A DNA stretch of 64,000 nucleotides, taken from the NCBI RefSeq assembly GCF_022601715.1, contig NZ_JAKVIM010000006.1, positions 124,001 through 188,000 of the forward strand, written 5' to 3'. Under the pieces are notes generated by a model. That model saw only the letters and a program-made list of their open reading frames with translations. It made no database searches and was not told the origin of the DNA. This document shows, piece after piece, positions 54,923 through 63,500 of the stretch (its first letter is position 1; every line of letters starts with the position of its first letter). This DNA comes from Acinetobacter zhairuonensis. Its GTDB lineage: Bacteria > Pseudomonadota > Gammaproteobacteria > Pseudomonadales > Moraxellaceae. The position numbers were made by a program, and so were the translations under genes.

Positions 54923-56263
54923 ATGGATTTAAAAGAAGAATTAGGTCAAAAAAAAATGAATCTCTATCAGTGGTTCATCGTAGCACTTTGTATATTATTA
55001 AATATTGTAGATGGTTACGATGTCATGGTAATGGCATTTACTTCAACATCCGTCTCCGCAGATTGGCAAATTTCAAGTTCGATGTTAGGAATTCTGCTAA
55101 GTATTGGCTTTATCGGGATGGCATTAGGTTCATTTATACTTGCACCACAAGCGGATAAAATTGGTCGTCGCAATATTATTCTAATTTGTTTATTTATTTG
55201 TGGTTCAGGAATGTTACTCAGCGCTTTTTCACAAAATGCTTTTCAGTTAGCAACCTGCCGCTTAATTACAGGGTTAGGCATTGGTGGTATCTTAACCAAT
55301 GCCAGTGTCGTTGCGAATGAGTTTTCTTCATTAAAATGGAAAAGTCTATCCGTCAGTTTATTATCAATGGGATATGCTGTTGGTGCTGTACTGGGAGGAA
55401 TGATTGCCTATTATTTAATTGCTTTACATGGTTGGCGTAGTGTTTTTTTATTAGGTAGTGGATTAACTTTTTCAGTATTTTTGATTTGTTTGAAGATATT
55501 GCCTGAGTCTCTTGAATATCTAGCCGTTAAACAACCCAAATATGCATTGGAGAGAATTAATAAAATTGGTACTAAAATTGGACTGACACCTTTGGTAGAG
55601 ATGCCAGCTATTACTTTAACCGAGCAAAGAACATCAATCAAAAAACTTTTCCTAGCGCAATTGGCAACCCAGACAATTTGTTTATGGATTGCTTTTTTTA
55701 TGATTATGGCAGGATTCTATTTTATTTTGAGCTGGACACCTAAAATTTTAGCTATGGCTGGAATGAGTATGGAGCAGGGCGTAAATTTAGGCATTTTTCT
55801 AAACATTGGTGGTATCTTAGGTGCCATCCTAATGGGAAGTATAAGTTCACGGTTTCAGATTCACAAAATTTTAGCAATCTTTCTAGTCGCAACAGCGATA
55901 GCAATTCTTTTATTTATCGTGGTATCGAATATTTATAATTATGCGCTTTGGGTAGGTATTCTAGTGGGAATGCTGGCGAATGGATGTGTCGCAGGATTAT
56001 ATGCTTTATCTACAGTAACTTACCCAACAGAAATCCGTGCAACAGGTGTTGGGCTTGCTATTAGTATGGGAAGATTTGGTGCCATTTTAGCACCTTTAGG
56101 AGCTGGTTACTTTCTTGATGCAGGTATATCACCATTGAATTTGTATGTATTCGCTTCTATTTTCTTTGCAGTTGCTTTTATTATGCTTTTAATCAGCTAT
56201 CATCATTACAAATGTTCAATTTCAAGCTCAAGAACTTCAACTGAGTGTTTCAGCCCTAGTTAA
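54923..56263 (+). CDS. galT: MFS aromatic-acid transporter (GalT-like)
   Basis: A 446-residue transporter with 12 membrane helices. The N-terminal DGYDVMVMAF and the loop ADKIGRRNIIL are hallmarks of the aromatic acid:H+ symporter group (PcaK, GalT). It is the last gene of the plus-strand gal unit, 159 bp after galD, with AAGGAATGA as ribosome binding site. It probably imports the aromatic acid substrate. Confidence 0.85.
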   Translation: MDLKEELGQKKMNLYQWFIVALCILLNIVDGYDVMVMAFTSTSVSADWQISSSMLGILLSIGFIGMALGSFILAPQADKIGRRNIILICLFICGSGMLLSAFSQNAFQLATCRLITGLGIGGILTNASVVANEFSSLKWKSLSVSLLSMGYAVGAVLGGMIAYYLIALHGWRSVFLLGSGLTFSVFLICLKILPESLEYLAVKQPKYALERINKIGTKIGLTPLVEMPAITLTEQRTSIKKLFLAQLATQTICLWIAFFMIMAGFYFILSWTPKILAMAGMSMEQGVNLGIFLNIGGILGAILMGSISSRFQIHKILAIFLVATAIAILLFIVVSNIYNYALWVGILVGMLANGCVAGLYALSTVTYPTEIRATGVGLAISMGRFGAILAPLGAGYFLDAGISPLNLYVFASIFFAVAFIMLLISYHHYKCSISSSRTSTECFSPS

Positions 56264-56271
56264 ATAATGCA

Positions 56272-56305
56272 GAGAAATACTAAGCCTCAACACTTAGTAT
56301 TTCTC
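56272..56305. terminator. Perfect 13-bp stem after galT
   Basis: GAGAAATACTAAG and CTTAGTATTTCTC pair perfectly around eight bases, 9 bp after the galT stop. Confidence 0.7.
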
Positions 56306-56604
56306 ACAGCGACTTCATCAGACTAAATGATCGTTTTATAAAGTACAATGAATGGTGAGTGATATTTCCATACAATCAAGTAATGGCCTAAGCTGAGATC
56401 CATTATTTGCAGCATGTAATCTTTTTCTAGATTGTTTTAATTACTTAGAGCACTAAGTGATAACTTATAAAAAATTTGGTTCATGAACCTAGCTATGAAT
56501 ACATATTTTCCTACAAAAAAGGTCTTAAGAATAGACTAAATTTTGTCTAAGAGAGTGGTGGCAGTCCACCACTAATTAAAGTTCTGAGGCTAAGGTTTTG
56601 ATAG
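56306..56604. other. Intergenic downstream of galT
   Basis: Contains a perfect 12-bp palindrome GGTTCATGAACC (56479-56490), whose TCATGAACCT core recurs at 26627 and 37750. Otherwise nothing defined. Confidence 0.4.
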
Positions 56605-56841
56605 TTACGATTTCTGTTTAGCTTTTTGGCGTAAGACATACAAATATAAGTTTTCTACTTTTTCACGTGCCCATGGTGTGGTACGTAAGAATCGCAATGA
56701 TGATTTAACACTTGGATCTATACAAAAACATCTAATTTCAATTTTACGACTTAAGCCTTCAAAGCCGCCGTAGTAATCCAATAATTCATCCAAAATGTCG
56801 GCAAGTTTTTTGCCGTGTAAAGGGTCATTGGAGGTATTCAT
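56605..56841 (-). CDS. VF530-family DNA-binding protein (DUF2132)
   Basis: A 78-residue protein matching the VF530 family: DPLHGKKLADILDELLDYYGG, then IRCFCIDPSVKSSLRFLR and TPWAREKVE, the family's strongest block (quoted here as two segments near residues 6-25 and 35-60). Structures of this family suggest DNA binding; cellular function is not known. Single gene. Confidence 0.85.
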   Translation of the reverse strand: MNTSNDPLHGKKLADILDELLDYYGGFEGLSRKIEIRCFCIDPSVKSSLRFLRTTPWAREKVENLYLYVLRQKAKQKS

Positions 56842-57019
56842 AATAGATCAATCATATTTTGGGAGGCCATTATTATAACCTGAGCGAGTTGGAAAATGAG
56901 AGGGTTAGAATTTAAACGAAATTAACATAGAAAATTACAGCTTATTTTCTATGTTAACTTTTTTCTAAATATAAATTAGTCAAATTCTAATAATTAGGTA
57001 GTTATTGCAAACCGTCACG

Positions 57020-57118
57020 CGACACATAAGTTGTCATTTCTACATCATAATAATCAATAGATTACAGGTTGTCATGACAGAGAGTATCAACCTTCAACGA
57101 CATATAAGTTGTCACTTT
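57020..57118 (+). repeat. Spaced TTGTCA repeats resembling transposase-binding end repeats
   Basis: GACACATAAGTTGTCATTT (57021) and GACATATAAGTTGTCACTT (57099) are near-identical 19-mers. A partial copy, GGTTGTCATGACA, lies between (57067). TTGTCA occurs at 57031, 57069 and 57109, spacing 38 and 40 bp. No transposase gene is nearby. Confidence 0.45.
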
Positions 57119-57335
57119 TATACTCAATTTATTCAATCACTTGAAGTAAATGTTTCAGAAGTAATTAACTCCTCACTCATTCTTCAAACAATTATTTAAT
57201 CAATAAAGTTTTTTTTATTAAGTTCATTATTTTTATAAGGTAACTCATAGTCTATAGGCTTAGATTAAGAAATATGATGCTAAATCTAGTCAACATTTAG
57301 CATTTTATTCTTAAGTATTTTTAACTGCAATTTTA

Positions 57336-57375
57336 AGGTATTTATGCAAGTAAAACTAAACTTGCACAAATACCT
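57336..57375 (-). terminator. Stem-loop downstream of RidA gene
   Basis: AGGTATTTATGCAAGT and ACTTGCACAAATACCT pair over 14 of 16 positions around eight bases. The following T-run is weak. Confidence 0.5.
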
Positions 57376-57381
57376 ATAATA

Positions 57382-57810
57382 TTAAGATTTAGCAGCAATA
57401 ACATCAATTTCAACAAGAGTTCCTGGTAGTGGTAAACCTACTACTTGAATCGCTGTTCTTGTTGGTTTGGTTTGTACATCAGAATCTGTGAAGAATTCAG
57501 CGTAAGCTTTTTGAAATCCTTTAAAATCTAATCTTCCTTCATGCTCTTCAGTTCCAACTAAAAAAGCTCTTAATTGAATGACGTTATTCATCTTAAGATT
57601 TTGTTTTTCAAGAATAGTTTTAATTTTATTTAATATAGATATGGTCTGCGTTTGTGTGTCCCCATAAGCTTTAATTGTATCAGCTGGAGCTGAAGAATCT
57701 GCAATGTCTGCAAGAATTCCGCTTACGTAAACTAAAGAAGTATCACTTGGAATTGATATTGACTCTGCATATTGTGCTTGATCTGAACCCATGCGTGTAA
57801 TTCTACTCAT
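57382..57810 (-). CDS. RidA/YjgF-family protein
   Basis: A 142-residue protein with the RidA pattern: YVSGILADI near the N-terminus, then TRTAIQVVGLPLPGTLVEID near the C-terminus, whose Arg is the usual carboxylate-binding residue. RidA proteins deaminate reactive enamine/imine intermediates. It is divergent from the tetR gene; location beside an amino-acid-oxidising NRPS makes imine detoxification a reasonable guess. It is longer than canonical RidA (about 128 residues). Confidence 0.85.
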   Translation of the reverse strand: MSRITRMGSDQAQYAESISIPSDTSLVYVSGILADIADSSAPADTIKAYGDTQTQTISILNKIKTILEKQNLKMNNVIQLRAFLVGTEEHEGRLDFKGFQKAYAEFFTDSDVQTKPTRTAIQVVGLPLPGTLVEIDVIAAKS

Positions 57811-57852
57811 AAAATTTATTTCTCGATAAATATTGTTAATAAGATTTTTCTA

Positions 57853-57900
57853 TTGACGTTTCGGTCATGTGAATGATATATTTTTTTGAACGATCATTCC
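57853..57900 (+). promoter_or_regulatory. TetR promoter with GAATGAT inverted repeat
   Basis: TTGACG (57853) and an AT-rich -10 about 17 bases on. GAATGAT (57871) and ATCATTC (57893) are inverted arms; within it GAACGATCATTC is a compact near-palindrome. Suited to autoregulation by the tetR product and control of divergent ridA. Confidence 0.6.
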
Positions 57901-57915
57901 AGAAAGAGTTTCAAA

Positions 57916-58497
57916 ATGAGACCAAAAGAATTTGAAGAAGACGATATAGCAGAAGCTGCTATGAAAGTTTTTTGGCAAAGAGGATATGCAGGAACTAGTA
58001 TTCAAGACTTAGTGGAGGGCACAGGTCTAGGACGTGGGAGTCTTTATAATGCTTTTGGAAGTAAATATGGAGTTTATGAATTTGCTTTAAAGCGTTATTA
58101 TGAAATTACTGCTTGTAATATAGCTATGTTATCTGAGGATGGGACTGTTAAAGAATTAATACGTCGTTTACTTATGAAAATTGTCTCAGAAGAGCTTAAT
58201 GATACTGAGAACATGGGTTGTATGGTAGCTAATGCATCATTAGAAATGGCAAGACATGATGAGGGTATTGCTGATTTAGTAGCAAAGAATTTAAGTAGAA
58301 TGGAAAGAGCAATTAGCACGTTAATACTGCGTGGCCAAGCTAATGGTGAAATTGATGCTACAAAAAAACCTGATGCATTAGCTAGATTTATTGTTAGCAC
58401 AATCCAAGGGATTCGGGTCGTGAGTAAAGGTAGTGAAAAAAAATGTCATTCTGAAAGGCTTGTAGACATTGTTGATATTGCTATAAGTGCTATTTAA
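57916..58497 (+). CDS. TetR-family regulator of the pigment-associated block
   Basis: ATG 57916 gives 193 residues; an in-frame TTG lies 30 bp upstream inside the operator. The DNA-binding part has VFWQRGYAGTSIQDLVEGTG and RGSLYNAFGSKYGVYE, typical of the YxaF/LmrA-like TetR group. A helical ligand domain follows with NMGCMVANASLE. It probably represses itself and ridA, and may act on the shared motifs at 58633 and 60444. Confidence 0.87.
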   Translation: MRPKEFEEDDIAEAAMKVFWQRGYAGTSIQDLVEGTGLGRGSLYNAFGSKYGVYEFALKRYYEITACNIAMLSEDGTVKELIRRLLMKIVSEELNDTENMGCMVANASLEMARHDEGIADLVAKNLSRMERAISTLILRGQANGEIDATKKPDALARFIVSTIQGIRVVSKGSEKKCHSERLVDIVDIAISAI

Positions 58498-58632
58498 ATT
58501 AATTAATAATATTGCAAATATTTCTTGTAGTGTTAATAGCTAAATTGTTAATACTCCAAGGCATATTTCTATGTCTAATAAATACAGTTTTAATTCAATA
58601 TCTGAGGTGAAAAAGCATATTTTTTTAATTTA

Positions 58633-58652
58633 TTTTGGAATGATTGGTACAA
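58633..58652 (+). promoter_or_regulatory. Shared 20-bp motif upstream of the dehydrogenase gene
   Basis: TTTTGGAATGATTGGTACAA, 78 bp before the gene. It differs by one base from the motif at 60444; its GGAATGAT half matches the tetR operator arm. Confidence 0.55.
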
Positions 58653-58729
58653 AACTATCTGTCTATCTAAAAAGTAGTACAACTTAAACAAACATAATTT
58701 TTTATTAGCTACAAAGAAAGGAAGTAACA

Positions 58730-59605
58730 ATGACTCAAGCATCACAATCTAAAGCAAAGACAATTGCGGTTTTAGGCACGGGTATTATGGGAGCGGCAAT
58801 CGCTAGAAACCTAAAAAAAAATGGTTTTAATGTCAATGCATGGAATCGTACCTATGAAAAAGCTAAAGCTTTAGAAGAGTCAAACATAACTGTATATGAG
58901 CACGCAAAAGATGCTGTTAAAGAAGCCGATATTGTATTAACAATGCTTAAAGACGGACAAGCTGTATTAGATGCGATGAATTTGGCAAAACCTGAATTAG
59001 TTAAGAATACTATTTGGATTCAAGCAAGTACCGTGGGCATTAGTGCAAATTCACAACTAGAAGAATTTGCTCATGATAATTCTCTAAAATACTATGATGC
59101 TCCTGTTCAAGGTACTAAGGGTCCAGCAGAACAAGGAAAACTAGTAATTATTGCTTCTGGTCCTGAGGACTATAAAGATACTGCCCAATCAGTTTTTGAT
59201 GCAATTGGTCAACGTACAGTGTGGGTTTCTAATGAGAGTGGAGTAAGTAGTAAATTAAAGCTTGCATTAAATAGCTGGGCCTTTGCTTTAACTCATGGTA
59301 TTGCTGAAAGTCTATCAATCGCTCAAGCCTTAGATGTTGACCCAGCTTTAGTGGTAGAAGTAGTTAAAGGCGGTCCTATGGACAACATGTATTTTCAGCT
59401 CAAATCAGCTGCAATTTTAGCAGGTAATTATGATGCAAGTTTCTCTTTGGACAATGCAGTCAAAGACACTGAACTAGTTTTAGATGCATCTAAACACGCT
59501 GGTGTTAATGTTGATGGTGTGGAAGCAGGACTTGCGCGATTCAAACGTGCTCAGAAAGCTGGATATGGCGCTAAGGATATGGCTGCAAGTTACTTTGCTA
59601 AATAA
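58730..59605 (+). CDS. NAD(P)-dependent beta-hydroxyacid dehydrogenase-family protein
   Basis: A 291-residue two-domain enzyme. The dinucleotide motif is LGTGIMGAAIARNL with the NADP-type NRT in AWNRTYEK. The substrate motif is YYDAPVQGTKGPAEQG and the catalytic Lys is in GVSSKLKLALN. The conserved Lys argues for a beta-hydroxyacid dehydrogenase rather than an imine reductase. AAAGGAAG precedes the ATG. It is followed by an arylmalonate-decarboxylase-like gene after 74 bp, probably cotranscribed. Confidence 0.85.
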   Translation: MTQASQSKAKTIAVLGTGIMGAAIARNLKKNGFNVNAWNRTYEKAKALEESNITVYEHAKDAVKEADIVLTMLKDGQAVLDAMNLAKPELVKNTIWIQASTVGISANSQLEEFAHDNSLKYYDAPVQGTKGPAEQGKLVIIASGPEDYKDTAQSVFDAIGQRTVWVSNESGVSSKLKLALNSWAFALTHGIAESLSIAQALDVDPALVVEVVKGGPMDNMYFQLKSAAILAGNYDASFSLDNAVKDTELVLDASKHAGVNVDGVEAGLARFKRAQKAGYGAKDMAASYFAK

Positions 59606-59679
59606 GATTATCCACACCTAATACCAAAATAAATAATTTTAAATATGCCGATATTTAATATCGGCTTTGTGAGAAATAA

Positions 59680-60429
59680 ATGAACGATTCATTAGGGTAT
59701 AGATTAAAAATGGGGTTAATTCTTCCCTCTACAAATACATCTATGCAACCAGAAACAGAGGCTTTAAGACCTTATGGTGTTACTAACCATACTAGTAGAA
59801 TGTTGATCAAAGATGAATTAATGGATCAACAACCTGGTTTTCAGAGTGTTATCAATAATATTAGAACATCTACTGAAGGTGCTATACAGAGTTTAATCAC
59901 TTGTAAACCAGATAGAATTATTATTGGTGTTTCACCTGAAAGCTACTGGGATGGATTAGGTAGTCATGAGAAAGTTGTCGATTCGTTTAATTCAATGAGC
60001 AAAGGTATTCCTGTTACAACAAGTCCTGACGCATATAAGTCAGCATTTGATGTATTGGGAGGGATTAAAAAGATTGCTGTACTTACTCCATATTTACCTG
60101 TAGGTGATAATACCGTTAGCCGCTTTTTTACAGATAATGGGTATGAAGTACTAGCTATTCGAGGGCTTGGTGGTTCAACACCAGCCCTCATTTCACATAT
60201 TTCTGAAAATCAAATTTTTGAAGCAATAAAAGCTGTTGACTCTCCAGAAATTGAAGCCATTGTACAGGTAGGAACTAATGTAGCTATGGCAAGAGCAGCA
60301 ATGGTTGCTGAGAAATGGTTAAATAAACCCGTGATTTCTAATAATGTGGTTTTATATTGGCATGCACTTCGTCAAAGTGGGATAGCAGATAAAATTATGA
60401 ACTTTGGATGTCTACTAGAAAAATATTGA
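59680..60429 (+). CDS. Arylmalonate decarboxylase / maleate isomerase-family protein lacking both catalytic Cys
   Basis: A 249-residue Asp/Glu-racemase-fold protein. It begins with MGLILPSTNTSMQPE, the family's substrate-binding loop. The positions that carry cysteines in maleate isomerase read IIGVSPESYW and IVQVGTNVAM here, with no Cys. Arylmalonate decarboxylase keeps one Cys at the second place, so neither mechanism is directly supported. It could be a different decarboxylase, a lyase or a binding protein. It sits between the dehydrogenase and the NRPS gene. Confidence 0.75.
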   Translation: MNDSLGYRLKMGLILPSTNTSMQPETEALRPYGVTNHTSRMLIKDELMDQQPGFQSVINNIRTSTEGAIQSLITCKPDRIIIGVSPESYWDGLGSHEKVVDSFNSMSKGIPVTTSPDAYKSAFDVLGGIKKIAVLTPYLPVGDNTVSRFFTDNGYEVLAIRGLGGSTPALISHISENQIFEAIKAVDSPEIEAIVQVGTNVAMARAAMVAEKWLNKPVISNNVVLYWHALRQSGIADKIMNFGCLLEKY

Positions 60430-60443
60430 TTTTTTTTTAGTGG

Positions 60444-60463
60444 TTTTGGAATGATTGATACAA
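60444..60463 (+). promoter_or_regulatory. Shared 20-bp motif upstream of the NRPS gene
   Basis: TTTTGGAATGATTGATACAA, 121 bp before the NRPS start. One base different from the 58633 motif. TTGATA within it could be a -35. Confidence 0.55.
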
Positions 60464-60583
60464 TAAAAATCAATTTTTATTGCATATTGTTTTTAACGAT
60501 GTAGAAATATCTTTTACACCGAATAATCATCCAAGAAAACGTAATTAGAAATAAATAAAATATTATTCTAGGAAGTCACATCA

Positions 60584-63500
60584 TTGAAAAATATAGGTTT
60601 ATTAGATAAAAGCAATATCGCTACAATAGATTACGAAAGTAAAAAAATGATAGAAATTCAACCAAAAACAGTAATTGATCTGTTTGAAAAACAAGTGCTT
60701 CAATATCCACATAAAATAGCAGTTAGCACAGAAGAAGAAAAATTAACTTTTTCTGAGTTATCAGCTAAAACCCAATTAGTTTCAAAAAAACTTAAAGCTG
60801 ATGGAATTAGCCCAAATAGTTGCATTGGGATCTATGTTGAGCCTTCAATTGATATGATGATTGGTACATTAGGTATTTTAAGAGCAGGCTGTGCTTATTT
60901 ACCCTTAGCTCCAGAATATCCTGAAGAAAGAATTCGTTATATGATTGAAGACTCAGGATTAAAAATTATATTTACTCAATCAGAGTTATTGCCAAGTTTA
61001 CAAGAATTAAATCTAAAAGATATCACATTTATAACAACTGATAATTTACAAATAGCATCGCCTTTAAATGACGCTGCATTGAGTGTTTGTACTCACTCAT
61101 TAGCTTATGTGATTTATACATCTGGAACAACTGGAAAACCTAAGGGGGTAGAAATAGAACATAAAAATCTAGTTAATCAACTTCTTTGGTTAAAGTCGAC
61201 TTATAAAATTAATCAAGATCAGGTAGTCTTAAGAAAAACACCGATGAGCTTTGATGCCGCCCAATGGGAGATACTATCAGTTGTACTTGGTGCAACAGTA
61301 ATTATGGGCGAACCTGATATTTATCGTGATCCTCTTGCAATGATTGAAGCAATCAAAAGGCATAATGTTACAGTATTACAATGTGTTCCTACATTATTGC
61401 AGGCACTAATTAATGAAGCTGAATTCATAAGTTGTAGCTCATTAATATATGTTTTTAGCGGTGGAGAGGCCTTAACTAGAAAACTTGCTAAAACTTTTAT
61501 GAATATTATTCCTAATTGCAAACTAGTTAATTTATATGGGCCAACTGAATGTACGATTAATACCTCAGCTTTAACTGTATGTAAGGAGTATTTAAAAAAT
61601 TCTCCTAAGGTTGTATCAATTGGTTTCCCTGTATCTAATACTTCATATTATATTATGGATCATGAAACTGGAGAACTTATTACAGATACTGATAAAATTG
61701 GTGAACTTTACATTGGAGGAATGCAGGTTGCTCGTGGCTATTTAAATAGACCAGAACAAACAGAAGAACGCTTTATTAGCCTTAACTTAAAAGATTCTAT
61801 TACTCCTGTAAGGTTGTATAAAACAGGGGATCTCGCAAGTTGGAATGCTAATGGTAGTGTGCAATTTGTAGGACGAGTAGATAATCAAGTAAAACTTCGT
61901 GGTTATCGAATTGAGTTGGATGAAATTAGGGTCGCTGTCGAAAACCATGATTGGGTAAAAAATGCAGCTATATTTGTTAATAAAGATGGTGATTCTGGTT
62001 TTGAAAGTTTAATTGCTTGTGTTGAATTGAATCCTAGAGAAGCAATTCTTATGGATCAAGGTACACATGGAGGTCATCATCTTTCAAAATCAAGTCGTAC
62101 ACAAGTAAAAGCACAATTGAGTCAATTGGGGTTACGCAATGTAAAGAGCGATCTTGAAAAGCCAACTATACAGTTGTTAGGTAAGGAGCCAACTAAGGAA
62201 CAATATAAGAAGGCTTTTGCACGTAAAACATATAGGTTTTTTGAAGGAGAAACTATTAATCGAAAAAAAATAATAAATCTAATTGAAAGCAAACATCAAA
62301 GAAAAAAAGTAAAAGCGATAAATGTTCAGCAAATAACTTTCGCTATCCTTGGTGAGATTCTTCGGAATTTGGGGCCTTTTTATAGTGAGCATCGTTTGCT
62401 ACCTAAGTACGCTTATGCCTCGCCAGGAGCTTTGTATGCACATCAACTTTACCTTGAAATCGAAGGGGTAGAAGGATTAGATGCTGGGTTATATTATTTT
62501 AATCAAATAAATCATGAACTTAAAATAATAAAAGAATTACCAGAACAAGGCACTACAAAGCTATTAATGCATTTTGTAGGTAAGGAAACAGCTATTGAGG
62601 CTGTATATAAAAATAATGTGATTGAAGTTTTAGAAATGGAGGCAGGTCATGTCTTGGGGTTATTAGATGTAGTGCTACCAGAATATGGTTTAGGGGTAGG
62701 TTTGGGGTTTACCAAAAATCAAATTATGACTGACTTAGAATGTGGCGAAGGCCATCGTTATTTAGGAAGTTATCCAATAGTTAGCTTTGTGGATCGAAAT
62801 ATCAAAACTGACTTAGATTTATTTATTCAAGTTAACAATGTGAGTGATCTAGAGCAGGGAATTTATCACTACAAGGAAGGTTCCTTATCTAAGTTGACGA
62901 AAGAGATTATACAAAAAAAACATGTTATAGCAATTAATCAGAGGACTTATGAGCAAGCAAGTTTTGGTATAGCTTTAGTCAAATTGAATGAGAGCAGATG
63001 GGATGACTATATCCAATTAGGACGCCAATTACAGATTCTACAAATGAATAATGAAAAAATTGGTTTGATGGCTTCAGGATATAGTTCTAAGACAGGTAAT
63101 GATTTAGCTACAGCAAAACGATTAGAGTTTTTGTTTAGTGAAATTGGCTTAATTCATAAATCTTCATATTTTGCTTTAGCGGGTGGAATTAGTAGTGAAC
63201 AAATTCTTGGTGAAGGAATGAAAGAAGATTCCATACATTTGAAAGGTCCATCTGAAATATTAAAACAAGATCTAGAAAATATTTTACCTAATTATATGGT
63301 TCCCAATCAGATTGTAATGCTGGATGAAATACCCTTATCTGCGAATGGAAAAGTCAACATTGAACTTTTGAAAGCAACTATTAAGTCGGTTCAGCTTAAA
63401 AGGGAGATCATATTACCTCGTAATACTTTAGAAATAGAGATTGCAGAAATTTGGAAAGAGGCTATGGGATTGAATGAAGTTTCTGTATCAGATGACTTTT

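Larger units (their letters stand above)
56842..57381. other. 540-bp intergenic region with end-like repeats and hairpins
   Basis: No credible gene. It holds three TTGTCA-containing repeats (57020-57118), a stem ATGCTAAAT / ATTTAGCAT with following T-rich DNA (57277-57308), and a second stem at 57336-57375 just after the RidA stop. Confidence 0.5.

Noticed and set aside
57005..57199. 64-codon frame with internal amino-acid repeats
   Set aside because: The repeat in the translation simply reflects the TTGTCA DNA repeats; no start signal. Treated as repeat DNA instead.
58730..59605. Imine reductase
   Set aside because: The catalytic Lys of beta-hydroxyacid dehydrogenases (GVSSKLKL) is present, which imine reductases replace.
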